Origin: Putridiphycobacter sp045107045
GTDB taxonomy: Bacteria; Bacteroidota; Bacteroidia; Flavobacteriales_D; Crocinitomicaceae
Reading direction: 5' to 3'
DNA length: 23,972 nucleotides
Assembly: GCA_045107045.1 (NCBI GenBank)
Contig: JBGCFR010000029.1
Location: 1 to 23,972, forward strand
In this document: one piece after another, positions 13,792 through 22,056 of the stretch
Layout of the letters: each line of letters begins with the position of its first letter
Numbering within the stretch: position 1 is the first letter of the stretch
Made by a program: the position numbers and the translations under genes
Notes under the pieces: model-generated
The model's database searches: none
What the model was told of the DNA's origin: nothing
Seen by the model: only the letters and a program-made list of their open reading frames with translations

Positions 13792-16422
13792 TTAATTTGC
13801 TAATTCAGCAATTTTAGTTTCTAAAATTTTAATTTTTTCGGAAGCATCACGCTCCTTATTTCTTTCATTTGCCACCACTTGCTCTGGCGCTCCAGCAACA
13901 AATCGTTCATTACCTAATTTTTTTTGGACAGAGCTTAAAAAGCCTTTGGTATAGTCCAATTCAGCTTTTAATTTTTCCACTTCTGCCTCAACATCTATTT
14001 CATCTCCAAATGGAATAAAATACTCGTTATTTTTAGATATAAATGAGAATGCATTGTCAACTTTATCTGACACATACTCGAAATTAGACAAGTTACCAAT
14101 TTTTGAAATGACAGAATCAAAAGATTTATTTAATTCACCATTTGTCTTTACCATCAAATCGACAGTAATTTTATTGGCTATATTATTTTCTTTTCTGATA
14201 TTCCGAATATTAGAAATAATTTCACTTGCATTGTCAAAATTGGTTAAATTTTCCTTGTTGTATACGCCAACTGTAGGCCAAGAAGCCACAACGATATCGT
14301 CTCCCTCTTTTCTTTCTGCCAATAAATGCCATATTTCTTCGGCAATAAAAGGCGTAAAAGGATGCATTATCTTTAAAATTTGCTCAAAAAATCCGATAGT
14401 AGCTTCTATGGTTTTTTTGTCAATAGGCTGCTGATAGGCTGGTTTTACTATTTCAAGATACCACGCACAAAAGTCATCCCAAACTAGTTTATAAGTCGAC
14501 ATTAACGCATCAGAAATTCTAAACTTATCAAAGTGATCATTTATTGTTTCTAACGTCGCATCTAATCTATTTTGAAACCACTCAATTCCTTTTGCACTGG
14601 ACTCCGGTTGATCAATATCCTGAACGGTCCAGTTTTTAACCAATTTAAACGCATTCCAAACCTTAGTAGTAAACTTCTGTCCTTGCTCACATTGTGAAGT
14701 GTCAAAAGGTAAATCATTTCCTGCTGGTGAAGAAATCAAAATACCTACTCTTACACCATCCGCTCCATATTCATCAATCAACCCCAGTGGGTCAGGTGAA
14801 TTGCCTAATGATTTAGACATTTTACGACCTAATTTATCACGCACTATACCTGTATAGTAGACATTCTTAAATGGTGCTTCACCTAGATACTCATACCCAG
14901 CCATGATCATTCTGGCTACCCAGAAAAACATGATTTCAGGCGCTGTTACCAAGTCATTAGTTGGGTAATAATATTTGATTTCATTATTACCTGGATCAGT
15001 TAAACCATTAAAAGAAGATATAGGCCATAACCAAGATGAAAACCAAGTATCTAAAACATCATCATCTTGCTTTAAATCTGATTCGGAAAGGGTTTTATTA
15101 GTTTTAGCACTTGCTTTTTCAATGGCCTCTTCTACTGATTTTGCAATCACAAAATCATCTTCTCCTTTACCATAAAACCAAGCCGGAATTCTGTGACCCC
15201 ACCACAATTGTCGAGAAATACACCAATCATTAATATTCTCCATCCAATGACGGTAGGTATTTTTTAAATTATCAGGATGGAATTGAATGGTACCATTCAT
15301 CACATTTTCCAAAGCTGGTGCGGCCAATTTTTTCATGTCAACAAACCATTGTAAGCTCAATTTTGGCTCAATTGGCACATCAGTTCTTTCAGAATACCCT
15401 ACTTTATTAATGTGGTCTTCAACTTTCACAAGATATCCTGACGTTTCTAGCTCTTTCGAAATGGCTTTTCTTACTTCAAATCTATCTTGCCCTTCGTAAT
15501 GTAATCCATTCGCATTCAGCAAACCTGAATCTGTTAAAATATCAATTGTTTCTAAATTATGACGTTTACCTAATTCGTAATCATTTTCATCATGTGCTGG
15601 AGTTACTTTAAGGCAACCTGTTCCAAATTCCATTTCAACATATTCGTCAAAAATAATTGGTACCGAACGATCTGAAATTGGCACAATGGCACGTTTACCT
15701 TTTAGATTAGCAAATCTGGCGTCATTTGGGTTGACACAGATGGCCGAATCACCCAAAATTGTTTCAGGTCTAGTAGTCGCAATAGTTAACCATTCATCCG
15801 AAGTGCCTTCAATTTTATATCTGACATGGTATAATTTTGAATTTACCTCTTTGTGAATCACCTCTTCGTTGGACAATGCAGTTTGTGCTGCAGGATCCCA
15901 GTTAATCATTCTAACTCCTCTATAAATCTTTCCTTTATTGAATAAATCAATAAAAGTATCAATTACACTTTCAGAGTATTCAGGGTTCATAGTAAATTCA
16001 GTTCTGTCCCAATCACACGAAGCCCCTAGCTTCTTCAATTGCTCTAAAATAATACCTCCATATTTGTCTTTCCAGTCCATTGCATGACTTAAAAACTCTT
16101 CACGAGACAAATCGGATTTTTTAATCCCTTCTTTTCTTAATTTTTGAACCACTTTTGCTTCAGTGGCAATAGAGGCATGATCAGTACCTGGCACCCAACA
16201 AGCATTTTTACCTTCCATTCTCGCCTTACGCACTAAAACATCTTGAATGGTGTTATTTAACATGTGCCCCATATGCAATACACCCGTTACATTTGGCGGT
16301 GGAATCATGACAGTATAAGGCTCTCTTTCATCAGGTTCTGAGTGAAAATAGCGCTTATCTAACCAATGAGCATACCATTTGGCCTCGGCTTGTTGTGAAT
16401 TATAGTCTTTTGGAATCTCCAT
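13792..16422 (-). CDS. valS: valyl-tRNA synthetase
   Basis: This class I aminoacyl-tRNA synthetase charges tRNA-Val. The 876-aa protein has the HIGH-type motif HMGH (50-53) in PPPNVTGVLHMGHML and KMSKS (534-538) in GRKMSKSLGN. The CP1 editing domain spans about 200-345 (TTRPETILGDSA, TPAHDENDYELG) and would clear mischarged Thr-tRNA. The anticodon-binding domain follows (about 600-760), and a C-terminal coiled-coil arm (about 810-876, heptad-like EVEKLKAELDYTKGFL) contacts the tRNA. The start at 16422 gives the standard MEIPKDYNSQQAEAKWYAHW opening. A perfect -7 motif lies 30 bp upstream. The gene leads a probable valS-lpdA transcript. Confidence 0.98.
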   Translation of the reverse strand: MEIPKDYNSQQAEAKWYAHWLDKRYFHSEPDEREPYTVMIPPPNVTGVLHMGHMLNNTIQDVLVRKARMEGKNACWVPGTDHASIATEAKVVQKLRKEGIKKSDLSREEFLSHAMDWKDKYGGIILEQLKKLGASCDWDRTEFTMNPEYSESVIDTFIDLFNKGKIYRGVRMINWDPAAQTALSNEEVIHKEVNSKLYHVRYKIEGTSDEWLTIATTRPETILGDSAICVNPNDARFANLKGKRAIVPISDRSVPIIFDEYVEMEFGTGCLKVTPAHDENDYELGKRHNLETIDILTDSGLLNANGLHYEGQDRFEVRKAISKELETSGYLVKVEDHINKVGYSERTDVPIEPKLSLQWFVDMKKLAAPALENVMNGTIQFHPDNLKNTYRHWMENINDWCISRQLWWGHRIPAWFYGKGEDDFVIAKSVEEAIEKASAKTNKTLSESDLKQDDDVLDTWFSSWLWPISSFNGLTDPGNNEIKYYYPTNDLVTAPEIMFFWVARMIMAGYEYLGEAPFKNVYYTGIVRDKLGRKMSKSLGNSPDPLGLIDEYGADGVRVGILISSPAGNDLPFDTSQCEQGQKFTTKVWNAFKLVKNWTVQDIDQPESSAKGIEWFQNRLDATLETINDHFDKFRISDALMSTYKLVWDDFCAWYLEIVKPAYQQPIDKKTIEATIGFFEQILKIMHPFTPFIAEEIWHLLAERKEGDDIVVASWPTVGVYNKENLTNFDNASEIISNIRNIRKENNIANKITVDLMVKTNGELNKSFDSVISKIGNLSNFEYVSDKVDNAFSFISKNNEYFIPFGDEIDVEAEVEKLKAELDYTKGFLSSVQKKLGNERFVAGAPEQVVANERNKERDASEKIKILETKIAELAN

Positions 16423-16451
16423 GTATTTATTCTGATCTTAAAAATTGACCA

Positions 16452-16459
16452 CAAATTTA
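16452..16459 (-). promoter_or_regulatory. Bacteroidota -7 motif for valS
   Basis: On the minus strand this reads TAAATTTG, a perfect TAnnTTTG, 29 nt before the valS ATG. No TTTG is seen at the -33 position. Further upstream ACTAGC occurs twice 14 nt apart (around 16474-16493), a possible operator. Confidence 0.45.
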
Positions 16460-16530
16460 GCGATTTTTTGGAGACTAGCGTTGCCATACTAGCACTTTGT
16501 TATGATATATTATTGAAGTAATTTATGCAA

Positions 16531-17220
16531 TTAATTCACTATTACAGTATCAATTTCTCTGCGCATTTTGTGATATGTAAATACTTCTTTCGGAAAACTG
16601 TCAATCAAATACCAAGCCCCTCCATCTTTAGAATCATCACTTTCCTCAGAAGAATAAAGAAAAAGTTGATTCACTTGATTGGATGGCATTCCAATACTGA
16701 AATGTGTTAATAGTGGCTTTGGGTTTGAAACATTCCTAACTTTTTCAATAGCTTCAAAATCGCCTTCAACAACTGTTTTTAGTCTTTTCAGATTCTCCTT
16801 ATTCACTGTAACAAAAAGCGATAGAATACCTGTTGGAATCAATTCAATCATTTCAGATTCTTCCAAATCCACTGTCAGTGTATTTAAGTCAACTGACTTA
16901 TTACTATTCATATAATAGCTTTTATAAAAATCTAGTTGCCCTTTCTCATATCCCCTACAAAAAATAGAATCGCTAATTGCAAATCTATAATACCCAAAAC
17001 TATCCGTTTTTTGATAACTATTAACCGATCTGCTACCCCATTCAAACTTTAAATCAACAGAAACATTTACTATACCATGTCCAGATGAATCATCATACAC
17101 ATTACCAGAGACAATATAGCATGAACTTTTGCATTCATCATCTTCTACATAAAAATCCCTTACACAACTGCAAAGCATGAGAAAAACTAAAAATAGGAAT
17201 GGTATTATCCTAGTAACCAT
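16531..17220 (-). CDS. lipoprotein of unknown function with a possible carboxypeptidase-regulatory-like fold
   Basis: This 229-aa protein has a lipoprotein signal ending LCSC, with Cys19 the likely lipidated residue. An acidic stretch (VEDDE) shortly after the Cys could favour surface export in Bacteroidota, which is inference. Residues about 35-75 (YIVSGNVYDDSSGHGIVNVSVDLKF, then TDSFGYYRFAIS) resemble the first strands of a CarboxypepD_reg-like or transthyretin-like beta-sandwich. The rest is not recognised. No enzyme motif is visible. It lies 52 bp downstream of the ABM-domain gene in the same direction, but a -7-like TATTGTTG (17225-17232) stands only 4 nt before the ATG, suggesting its own, nearly leaderless, transcript. 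Real gene: likely; function: unknown. Confidence 0.75.
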   Translation of the reverse strand: MVTRIIPFLFLVFLMLCSCVRDFYVEDDECKSSCYIVSGNVYDDSSGHGIVNVSVDLKFEWGSRSVNSYQKTDSFGYYRFAISDSIFCRGYEKGQLDFYKSYYMNSNKSVDLNTLTVDLEESEMIELIPTGILSLFVTVNKENLKRLKTVVEGDFEAIEKVRNVSNPKPLLTHFSIGMPSNQVNQLFLYSSEESDDSKDGGAWYLIDSFPKEVFTYHKMRREIDTVIVN

Positions 17221-17224
17221 GCTA

Positions 17225-17232
17225 CAACAATA
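17225..17232 (-). promoter_or_regulatory. possible -7-like motif immediately before the lipoprotein ATG
   Basis: The minus strand reads TATTGTTG, seven of eight to TAnnTTTG, and ends 4 nt before the start codon at 17220. If used, transcription would begin at or close to the A of ATG. Confidence 0.25.
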
Positions 17233-17272
17233 AGGAATTTTTCATGAAATAAGATTAATATAATGTTAAATA

Positions 17273-17560
17273 TTATAATTTATTTACAGTCCATGCTTCA
17301 GCTTTTTTGGCAAACCAATTCTTAACAGTTGGCCAAATTTGACCAAAAATTTCAGTGCGTCTATAATTATTCAGGTCATCTTCTGAATCCCATTGACTAT
17401 AGGTAAAAAACACGCCAGTCTCTCCTTTTTCTTTTAATAACTTAACCCCGTTGCAACCTGGTTGCCCTGCAACTTTAGATTTAATGGTTAGAAAGTATGC
17501 TTCAAATTCAGCTGAATGCTCAGGTTTAAATGTCATTTTTACAATTCGGGTAATAGGCAT
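17273..17560 (-). CDS. antibiotic biosynthesis monooxygenase (ABM) domain protein
   Basis: This 95-aa single-domain protein has the dimeric alpha/beta-barrel ABM fold (PF03992): ITRIVKMTFKPEHSAEFEAY at the N-terminus, PGCNGVKLLKE after the first helix, then FFTYSQWDSEDDLNNYRRTE, which is the most typical part, with W and Y near the active cleft. Members include quinol monooxygenases such as YgiN and heme-degrading enzymes. The heme-oxygenase signature is not obvious here, so the substrate is open. A perfect -7 motif, TATATTTG, lies 17 nt upstream on the minus strand (17578-17585). The gene reads away from a hairpin-rich intergenic patch. Confidence 0.85.
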   Translation of the reverse strand: MPITRIVKMTFKPEHSAEFEAYFLTIKSKVAGQPGCNGVKLLKEKGETGVFFTYSQWDSEDDLNNYRRTEIFGQIWPTVKNWFAKKAEAWTVNKL

Positions 17561-17577
17561 GAAGTTATTTTTGTTTT

Positions 17578-17585
17578 CAAATATA
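17578..17585 (-). promoter_or_regulatory. Bacteroidota -7 motif for the ABM-domain gene
   Basis: The minus strand reads TATATTTG, a perfect TAnnTTTG, 17 nt before the ATG at 17560. No clear -33 TTTG accompanies it. Confidence 0.45.
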
Positions 17586-17602
17586 CACGAAAATGATTGG
17601 CG

Positions 17603-17658
17603 TCAGTTCGAGCGGTTTAAATTTTATGTGATAGCGCAATTTAAAATATATCGAGAAC
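17603..17658. repeat. REP-like palindromic element 1
   Basis: The element begins GTCAGTTCGAGCG and ends TATCGAGAAC. GTTC and GAAC close a hairpin with bulges; TTTAAATTTTA and AATTTAAAATA supply the inner stem. GTCAGTTCGAGYG...TATCGAGAAC resembles intergenic repeats I associate with Flavobacteriales genomes, a recollection that has not been checked here. Confidence 0.5.
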
Positions 17659-17672
17659 AAGTGATCGGCATC

Positions 17673-17732
17673 ATCTTGTTGATACGCTCTTATACTGCTA
17701 TCGTATTGTCAAAAAAATCGAAGCAACAAGAT
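17673..17732. repeat. inverted repeat between the two REP-like elements
   Basis: ATCTTGTTG (17673-17681) pairs perfectly with CAACAAGAT (17724-17732). Inside, ATACG (17682-17686) pairs with CGTAT (17702-17706), making a stacked hairpin with an asymmetric internal loop. Confidence 0.5.
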
Positions 17733-17757
17733 CAATTATAATCTCGCATAATATTGT

Positions 17758-17806
17758 GTCAGTTCTAGCATTTTTAATTGCATTAAAAGTGTATCGATAG
17801 CAGAAC
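17758..17806. repeat. REP-like palindromic element 2
   Basis: The element begins GTCAGTTCTAGCA and ends TATCGATAGCAGAAC. It shares GTCAGTTC, TATCGA and GAAC with element 1 in the same order. GTTCT and AGAAC close the stem; TTTTTAATTGC and GCATTAAAA form the tip. It stops 24 nt before the trmH start. Confidence 0.5.
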
Positions 17807-17817
17807 AGAAAATTTAC

Positions 17818-17825
17818 TATTTTTG
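17818..17825 (+). promoter_or_regulatory. Bacteroidota -7 motif abutting the trmH start
   Basis: TATTTTTG, a perfect TAnnTTTG, ends 5 nt before the trmH ATG (17831). Transcription would start at about the A of ATG, which implies a leaderless mRNA. Confidence 0.42.
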
Positions 17826-17830
17826 ATGCT

Positions 17831-18514
17831 ATGGATAAAACCAAATGGTTGTTTAATCAATTCTCGAAGCACATTACTGATAACAAAAAGGAATTGTTTG
17901 CCAGATTAATTGAGAACAGAACTCGACATGTTACGGTTGTTCTTGAAAACCTATTTCAACCTCACAATGCCAGTGCTGTCATGCGGTCGTGCGATTGTTT
18001 TGGGATTCAAGATGCTCACATTATTGAGAACTACAATAAATACGAAGTGAACCGTGAAATTGATATGGGATCTTCAAAATGGTTAAATACTTACAAATAC
18101 AAAAAAGCTGAACACAATACACTTGAAGCTATTAATCTTTTAAAAGGCAAAGGCTATAAAATTGTAGCCACGACTCCTCATACTAACGATTGCATGATTG
18201 ATGAATTGCCAATTGACCAACCCATAGCTTTAATGTTTGGCACTGAATTGGGTGGATTAACAGATGTTGCCTTAGAACATGCTGATGCTTATGTTAAGCT
18301 ACCAATGTATGGCTTTACAGAAAGCTATAATATATCAGTTTGTGTGGCTTTGGCTTTATTCAGCGTGACAGAGAGGATAAGAAAAGATCCTAACATTAAT
18401 TGGCAACTCTCTGAACAAGAAAAACATGAGATTCTGCTAGCTTGGACTAAAAATGTAGTCAAACATCCAGGTAAAGTAGAAGCCATTTATAATGAACGTT
18501 TTGAGGAAGAGTAA
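17831..18514 (+). CDS. trmH: TrmH-type tRNA (guanosine-18) 2'-O-methyltransferase
   Basis: This SPOUT-class enzyme methylates a tRNA ribose with S-adenosylmethionine, most likely Gm18 in the D-loop. The 227-aa protein shows the three SpoU motifs: NASAVMRSCDCFG (motif 1; Asn46, Arg52), ALMFGTELGGLT (motif 2; 133-144) and KLPMYGFTESYNISVCVAL (motif 3; 156-174), which make the trefoil-knot SAM site. The short N-terminal region and C-terminal helical tail fit TrmH rather than RlmB-like paralogues, which carry an extra substrate-binding domain. The promoter motif directly abuts the ATG. It is followed 110 bp later by a DUF3820 gene. Class is secure; the exact target base is inferred from family resemblance. 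Confidence 0.92.
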   Translation: MDKTKWLFNQFSKHITDNKKELFARLIENRTRHVTVVLENLFQPHNASAVMRSCDCFGIQDAHIIENYNKYEVNREIDMGSSKWLNTYKYKKAEHNTLEAINLLKGKGYKIVATTPHTNDCMIDELPIDQPIALMFGTELGGLTDVALEHADAYVKLPMYGFTESYNISVCVALALFSVTERIRKDPNINWQLSEQEKHEILLAWTKNVVKHPGKVEAIYNERFEEE

Positions 18515-18590
18515 GCTCTAAACTAGAACAAGTTTTCTAATATACCTGGAGCTTTCAATCATCAAAAAGTAATGACCGTTTTTAAATTCT

Positions 18591-18618
18591 TTTGGTATTG
18601 GTTGATAATTTATATTTT
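18591..18618 (+). promoter_or_regulatory. possible promoter of the DUF3820 gene
   Basis: TTTG (18591-18594) is followed after 16 nt by TATATTTT (18611-18618), one base from TAnnTTTG. The -7 ends 6 nt before the ATG at 18625, so this transcript may also be leaderless. It overlaps the alternative TTG start at 18592, favouring the ATG. Confidence 0.33.
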
Positions 18619-18624
18619 TACAAT

Positions 18625-18852
18625 ATGCAAAGTCAAGCAGATAATAGAAAAGAATTGGTTGAGGCTATTAACTACAAAATGCCATTTGGCAAATATGCTG
18701 GCAGAGCTTTATTAACCATTCCAGAGCCCTATTATGTTTGGTTTTCAGGCAAAGGCTTCCCTGACAATAAACTAGGCAAATACATGAGACTAATGCATGA
18801 GATTAAAATTAATGGATTAGAACGTGAACTTTATGTTTTATTAAAGAAGTAG
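18625..18852 (+). CDS. DUF3820 family protein
   Basis: This small cytoplasmic protein of 75 aa matches DUF3820, with a core MPFGKYAGRALLTIPEPYYV, then WFSGKGFPDNKLGKYM and EIKINGLE. The function of the family is unknown. A reading frame from TTG at 18592 is possible and adds 11 hydrophobic residues, but that stretch looks like promoter sequence, so ATG 18625 is chosen. It lies downstream of trmH in the same direction, yet 110 bp away and with a candidate promoter of its own. Confidence 0.85.
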   Translation: MQSQADNRKELVEAINYKMPFGKYAGRALLTIPEPYYVWFSGKGFPDNKLGKYMRLMHEIKINGLERELYVLLKK

Positions 18853-18941
18853 ACCAAATTATTTTATTTGAGGTAAGTCCAGAAACACTTACTTTATAAC
18901 ATAAGAAATGATTGTATTCCTTTGTCTTTCAAAGATAAAGC

Positions 18942-18970
18942 TTGGAAGTTCTGAATTATTGCTATTTTTA
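18942..18970 (+). promoter_or_regulatory. possible promoter of the T9SS-secreted protein gene
   Basis: TTG (18942-18944), an 18-nt spacer, then TATTTTTA (18963-18970), one base from the -7 consensus. The spacing fits the reported Bacteroidota range, and the motif ends 20 nt before the ATG. Confidence 0.4.
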
Positions 18971-18990
18971 TAGCTTAAAACTCCATATTT

Positions 18991-20856
18991 ATGCTTTTGA
19001 GATCATTTTTTTTAAGTACCATCTTTATAATTACTGGAACTGTAATTTGTCAAACTACCATAAATGGTTATGCGAGCGTTTCAGCTATTGCAACCAACAC
19101 GCTTACTTTAACAAATGTTGACGAAGCAAATGGAACTTTTGAAGATGGTGACTATATTATCATCATGCAAATACAAGATGATGTTATTGGTACTAACACA
19201 GCCAACAATAGTAGTTTTGGTGATTTAAATTCAATTCAATCCGCTGGTTTATTTGAAGTCCGCCAAATTCTTTCGCATACTGAAGCAAGCGGATTACCAA
19301 CAACAATTACAATATCGACATCAACAACAAACACCTATAATATTAATGCTAATGCCAGTATTCAAATAATCACCTTTCCTACTCTTGGAGCCCCCAATTA
19401 TACAACAACTGCAAATTTGACTGCCAAAGCTTGGGATGGTCAAAATGGTGGTGTTTTAGCCTTTAATGTTGATGGAACATTAACATTGAGCCACGATATT
19501 AGTGTTGATTTTTTGGGGTTTAGAGGTGGGCTAAAGTCTGCTAATTACTATTCAGGTGGTACTGGTTGTAGCACAACAGAATACATAAGAACATCAAATC
19601 ATACTCGTTCGGGTCAAAAAGGAGAAGGTATTTATAGAACGTCTACTTCAAATTTACTGTATGCACGAGGAAAACTGATCAACGGTGGTGGTGGCGGGTC
19701 CGAACGCATTAATTGTGGCGGCGGTGGCGGTAGTAATTTTTCAGCTGGCGGTGAAGGCGGGTTTGGTTGGTCCTGCCCATCAGGTCCTGGAGGTGGTGGC
19801 ATTGGTGGGCTAGACTTGAGTAGCGTAATAGCAGGGAATAGAATATTTTTTGGTGGCGGTGGTGGCGGTGGCCAGCAAAACAATTCAGCCAGTACCGATG
19901 GTGGGAATGGTGGTGGCATAGTAATTATTCGAGCCAATACCATAACTGCAAGCTGCGGCTCAAATGTTTCAATTACTGCAAATGGTCAACAACCTGCTAA
20001 TTCAGGGAATGACGGCGGTGGCGGTGCAGGTGCTGGAGGATCCATTTTATTTGAAGTCAATTCATGGTCAATTCCAGGTACTTGCCCTATCACCATTAGT
20101 TCAAATGGTGGAACAGGATCTAACAATACAACTGGCGGTCACCACGCTGGGGGTGGAGGCGGTGGTCAAGGTGCTGTGCTATTCAATATAGCTGAACCTA
20201 CAACAAATACAACCATTGAAACTGAAAATGGTGCCGGCGGAACAAATTGTGGAACTTGTACAAGTGCGTCGGGAGGTGCAGGAACTGATGATGCAGGTAT
20301 AATCAGTAGTACTACTACTCCATTACCAATTCAACTCATTATGTTTGACGGATACATTAAAGAAAATAATGAAACCGTTTTATTTTGGGAGACAGCATCA
20401 GAACAGAATTGTAGCCATTTTAATGTTCAAAAATCTGAAAATGGATTGGACTATTATAATATTGGTACCATTGAAGGAAACGCGACCACAAGTAAAACAC
20501 ATTTTTATGACCTCACCGATAGAAATAGCAATACTGAAAGGATTACCTATTATCGGTTAATGCAATATGACTTTAATGGACAAGCTGCAAAATATGGTCC
20601 CATTTCCATTCACCAAATTAAAGCAAAACGAAACGGCCTTATGGTTTATCCAAACCCAGCCAAAGATCTACTATTTATTGAATGTGAGCCAGGTAATTCT
20701 AAAAGAATCAATATCTATAATGCGCAACAAAAAATAGTTGAATCTATCCCAGTCAATGACTATCAAACATTGTATACCATCAATATAGAAGACCTAAATA
20801 GCGGGTTATATATGGTTGAATTTGGAGCAAATAAACAAAAATTAATCATCAAGTAA
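18991..20856 (+). CDS. glycine-rich secreted protein with T9SS type A sorting domain
   Basis: This 621-aa protein starts with a signal peptide (hydrophobic residues about 5-20, cleavage near ICQ). Residues about 22-180 form an unrecognised beta-rich region. About 205-410 is dominated by Gly runs separated by short hydrophobic strands (GGIVIIRANTI, GGSILFEVNSW, GQGAVLFNI). This looks like a repetitive beta-solenoid or adhesin-like structure, which is inference. Residues about 450-545 (LPIQLIMFDGYI...VLFWETASEQNCSHFNVQKS) are an FN3-like sandwich often placed before sorting domains in Bacteroidota. The last about 75 residues (LMVYPNPAKDLLFIE...GLYMVEFGANKQKLIIK) are a T9SS type A sorting signal, so the product should be exported across the outer membrane and either released or surface-attached. 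The Gly codons create local GC-rich patches in AT-rich DNA. Confidence 0.92.
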   Translation: MLLRSFFLSTIFIITGTVICQTTINGYASVSAIATNTLTLTNVDEANGTFEDGDYIIIMQIQDDVIGTNTANNSSFGDLNSIQSAGLFEVRQILSHTEASGLPTTITISTSTTNTYNINANASIQIITFPTLGAPNYTTTANLTAKAWDGQNGGVLAFNVDGTLTLSHDISVDFLGFRGGLKSANYYSGGTGCSTTEYIRTSNHTRSGQKGEGIYRTSTSNLLYARGKLINGGGGGSERINCGGGGGSNFSAGGEGGFGWSCPSGPGGGGIGGLDLSSVIAGNRIFFGGGGGGGQQNNSASTDGGNGGGIVIIRANTITASCGSNVSITANGQQPANSGNDGGGGAGAGGSILFEVNSWSIPGTCPITISSNGGTGSNNTTGGHHAGGGGGGQGAVLFNIAEPTTNTTIETENGAGGTNCGTCTSASGGAGTDDAGIISSTTTPLPIQLIMFDGYIKENNETVLFWETASEQNCSHFNVQKSENGLDYYNIGTIEGNATTSKTHFYDLTDRNSNTERITYYRLMQYDFNGQAAKYGPISIHQIKAKRNGLMVYPNPAKDLLFIECEPGNSKRINIYNAQQKIVESIPVNDYQTLYTINIEDLNSGLYMVEFGANKQKLIIK

Positions 20857-20949
20857 ATTATTTGTCTTTAGAGTCTATCATTTCTTCTTGAATTATTTTT
20901 CTTGTATCTATCAGATATCTATAATTTAACTTTAACAGTATTTAACGTT

Positions 20950-20957
20950 TACCTTTG
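20950..20957 (+). promoter_or_regulatory. Bacteroidota -7 motif for msrBA
   Basis: TACCTTTG is a perfect TAnnTTTG, 47 nt before the ATG at 21005. No -33 TTTG is evident at the expected distance. Confidence 0.45.
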
Positions 20958-21004
20958 AAAGCACCTACGCCTGTATTCGTCTAAACGTATAAAAATAACG
21001 CCTT

Positions 21005-22039
21005 ATGAAATCAAAATCTAGCAAACAGACATTCCCCCTCTTACTTCTTTTGTTATTAGGTTACAGCTTTACAGCCTGCAGTCAAGAAAAAAATACACCT
21101 ACTCCATCTGATAGTGCTAAGACTGAAGCAAACCAAACATTGATAGATGAAATGATGTCTAATCAAAATTCTACATGGAACACATTAACAAAAGATGAAG
21201 CCTATGTTATAGAGCACAAAGGAACAGAATACCCTAACACAGGTAAATATGTTAACCATAAAGAAGAAGGCACCTATATTTGTAAACGTTGTAATTTCCC
21301 TTTATTTAATTCGGATTCAAAGTTTAAGTCAGGAACTGGATGGCCTTCTTTTGATGATATGATTGAAAATAATGTGACCGAAATAACAGATGCTGATGGT
21401 TATAGAACAGAGATTGTTTGTGGTAATTGTCAGGGTCATTTGGGACATGTATTTAAAGGAGAGTCTTTTACTGAAAAAAGTACTAGACATTGCGTAAATT
21501 CAATTTCTTTAAACTTTATTAGTGCCTCTGAAATATCGGAAGCTACGATTAAGATGGAAATGGATACCGCCATTTTTGCCTCTGGTTGTTTTTGGGGCAC
21601 TGAATATTTTTTCGAAAAAGCACAAGGGGTTATCTCAACACAGGTAGGCTATATCGGTGGACATAAAGACAATCCAACATACAAAGAAGTATGCACAAAA
21701 TCAACAGGTCATGCAGAGGCTGTCCGTGTGGTATTTGATCCGAAATTAACGGATTTTGAAACATTGGCTAAGTTATTTTTTGAAACACATGACCCAAGTC
21801 AATTAAACAAACAAGGGCCAGATGTCGGAACACAATACAGAACCGGGATATTTTATTTAAATAATGACCAACGAGTGACATCAGAAAAATTAAAAAAAGA
21901 ACTGGAAGATAAAGGCTTAAAAGTAGTAACTGAAATTACAAAGGCTTCTACATTTTGGGATGGTGAAGACTATCATGAAAACTACTATTCAAAAAGTGGT
22001 GGCACACCCTATTGCCATGGCTATACCAAACGTTTTTAG
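21005..22039 (+). CDS. bifunctional peptide-methionine sulfoxide reductase MsrB-MsrA, lipoprotein
   Basis: The product repairs oxidised Met in envelope proteins. The MsrB part reduces the R epimer and the MsrA part the S epimer of Met sulfoxide. The 344-aa protein has a lipoprotein signal ending FTAC (Cys25). MsrB spans about residues 50-175 with zinc ligands Cys93/Cys96 (CKRC) and Cys139/Cys142 (CGNC), the motif GTGWPSF, and catalytic Cys163 in RHCVNSISLNF. MsrA spans about 185-344 with catalytic Cys195 in ASGCFWG, then GYIGG and GHAEAV, and a likely resolving Cys337 near the C-terminus. The B-before-A order is the reverse of the PilB-type fusion of Neisseria. The anchor implies action outside the cytoplasm, needing an exported electron donor not found in this window. 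A strong terminator follows. Confidence 0.95.
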   Translation: MKSKSSKQTFPLLLLLLLGYSFTACSQEKNTPTPSDSAKTEANQTLIDEMMSNQNSTWNTLTKDEAYVIEHKGTEYPNTGKYVNHKEEGTYICKRCNFPLFNSDSKFKSGTGWPSFDDMIENNVTEITDADGYRTEIVCGNCQGHLGHVFKGESFTEKSTRHCVNSISLNFISASEISEATIKMEMDTAIFASGCFWGTEYFFEKAQGVISTQVGYIGGHKDNPTYKEVCTKSTGHAEAVRVVFDPKLTDFETLAKLFFETHDPSQLNKQGPDVGTQYRTGIFYLNNDQRVTSEKLKKELEDKGLKVVTEITKASTFWDGEDYHENYYSKSGGTPYCHGYTKRF

Positions 22040-22056
22040 ATTTCGTGATTTATATT

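Noticed and set aside
16423..16530. T-box-like leader or other RNA regulator upstream of valS
   Set aside because: The candidate promoter leaves only about 25 nt of leader; T-boxes are not expected in Bacteroidota and none of the T-box motifs are present.
17451..17741. 96-aa plus-strand reading frame across the ABM gene and hairpin patch
   Set aside because: It overlaps the ABM gene antisense and runs through palindromic repeats; the translation shows no family features.
18592..18624. TTG start for the DUF3820 protein
   Set aside because: The added residues coincide with a promoter-like sequence and are not part of the recognisable domain; an ATG follows at 18625.
19632..19943. Pro-rich minus-strand frame inside the T9SS protein gene
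   Set aside because: It is the complement of Gly-codon runs and has no independent support.
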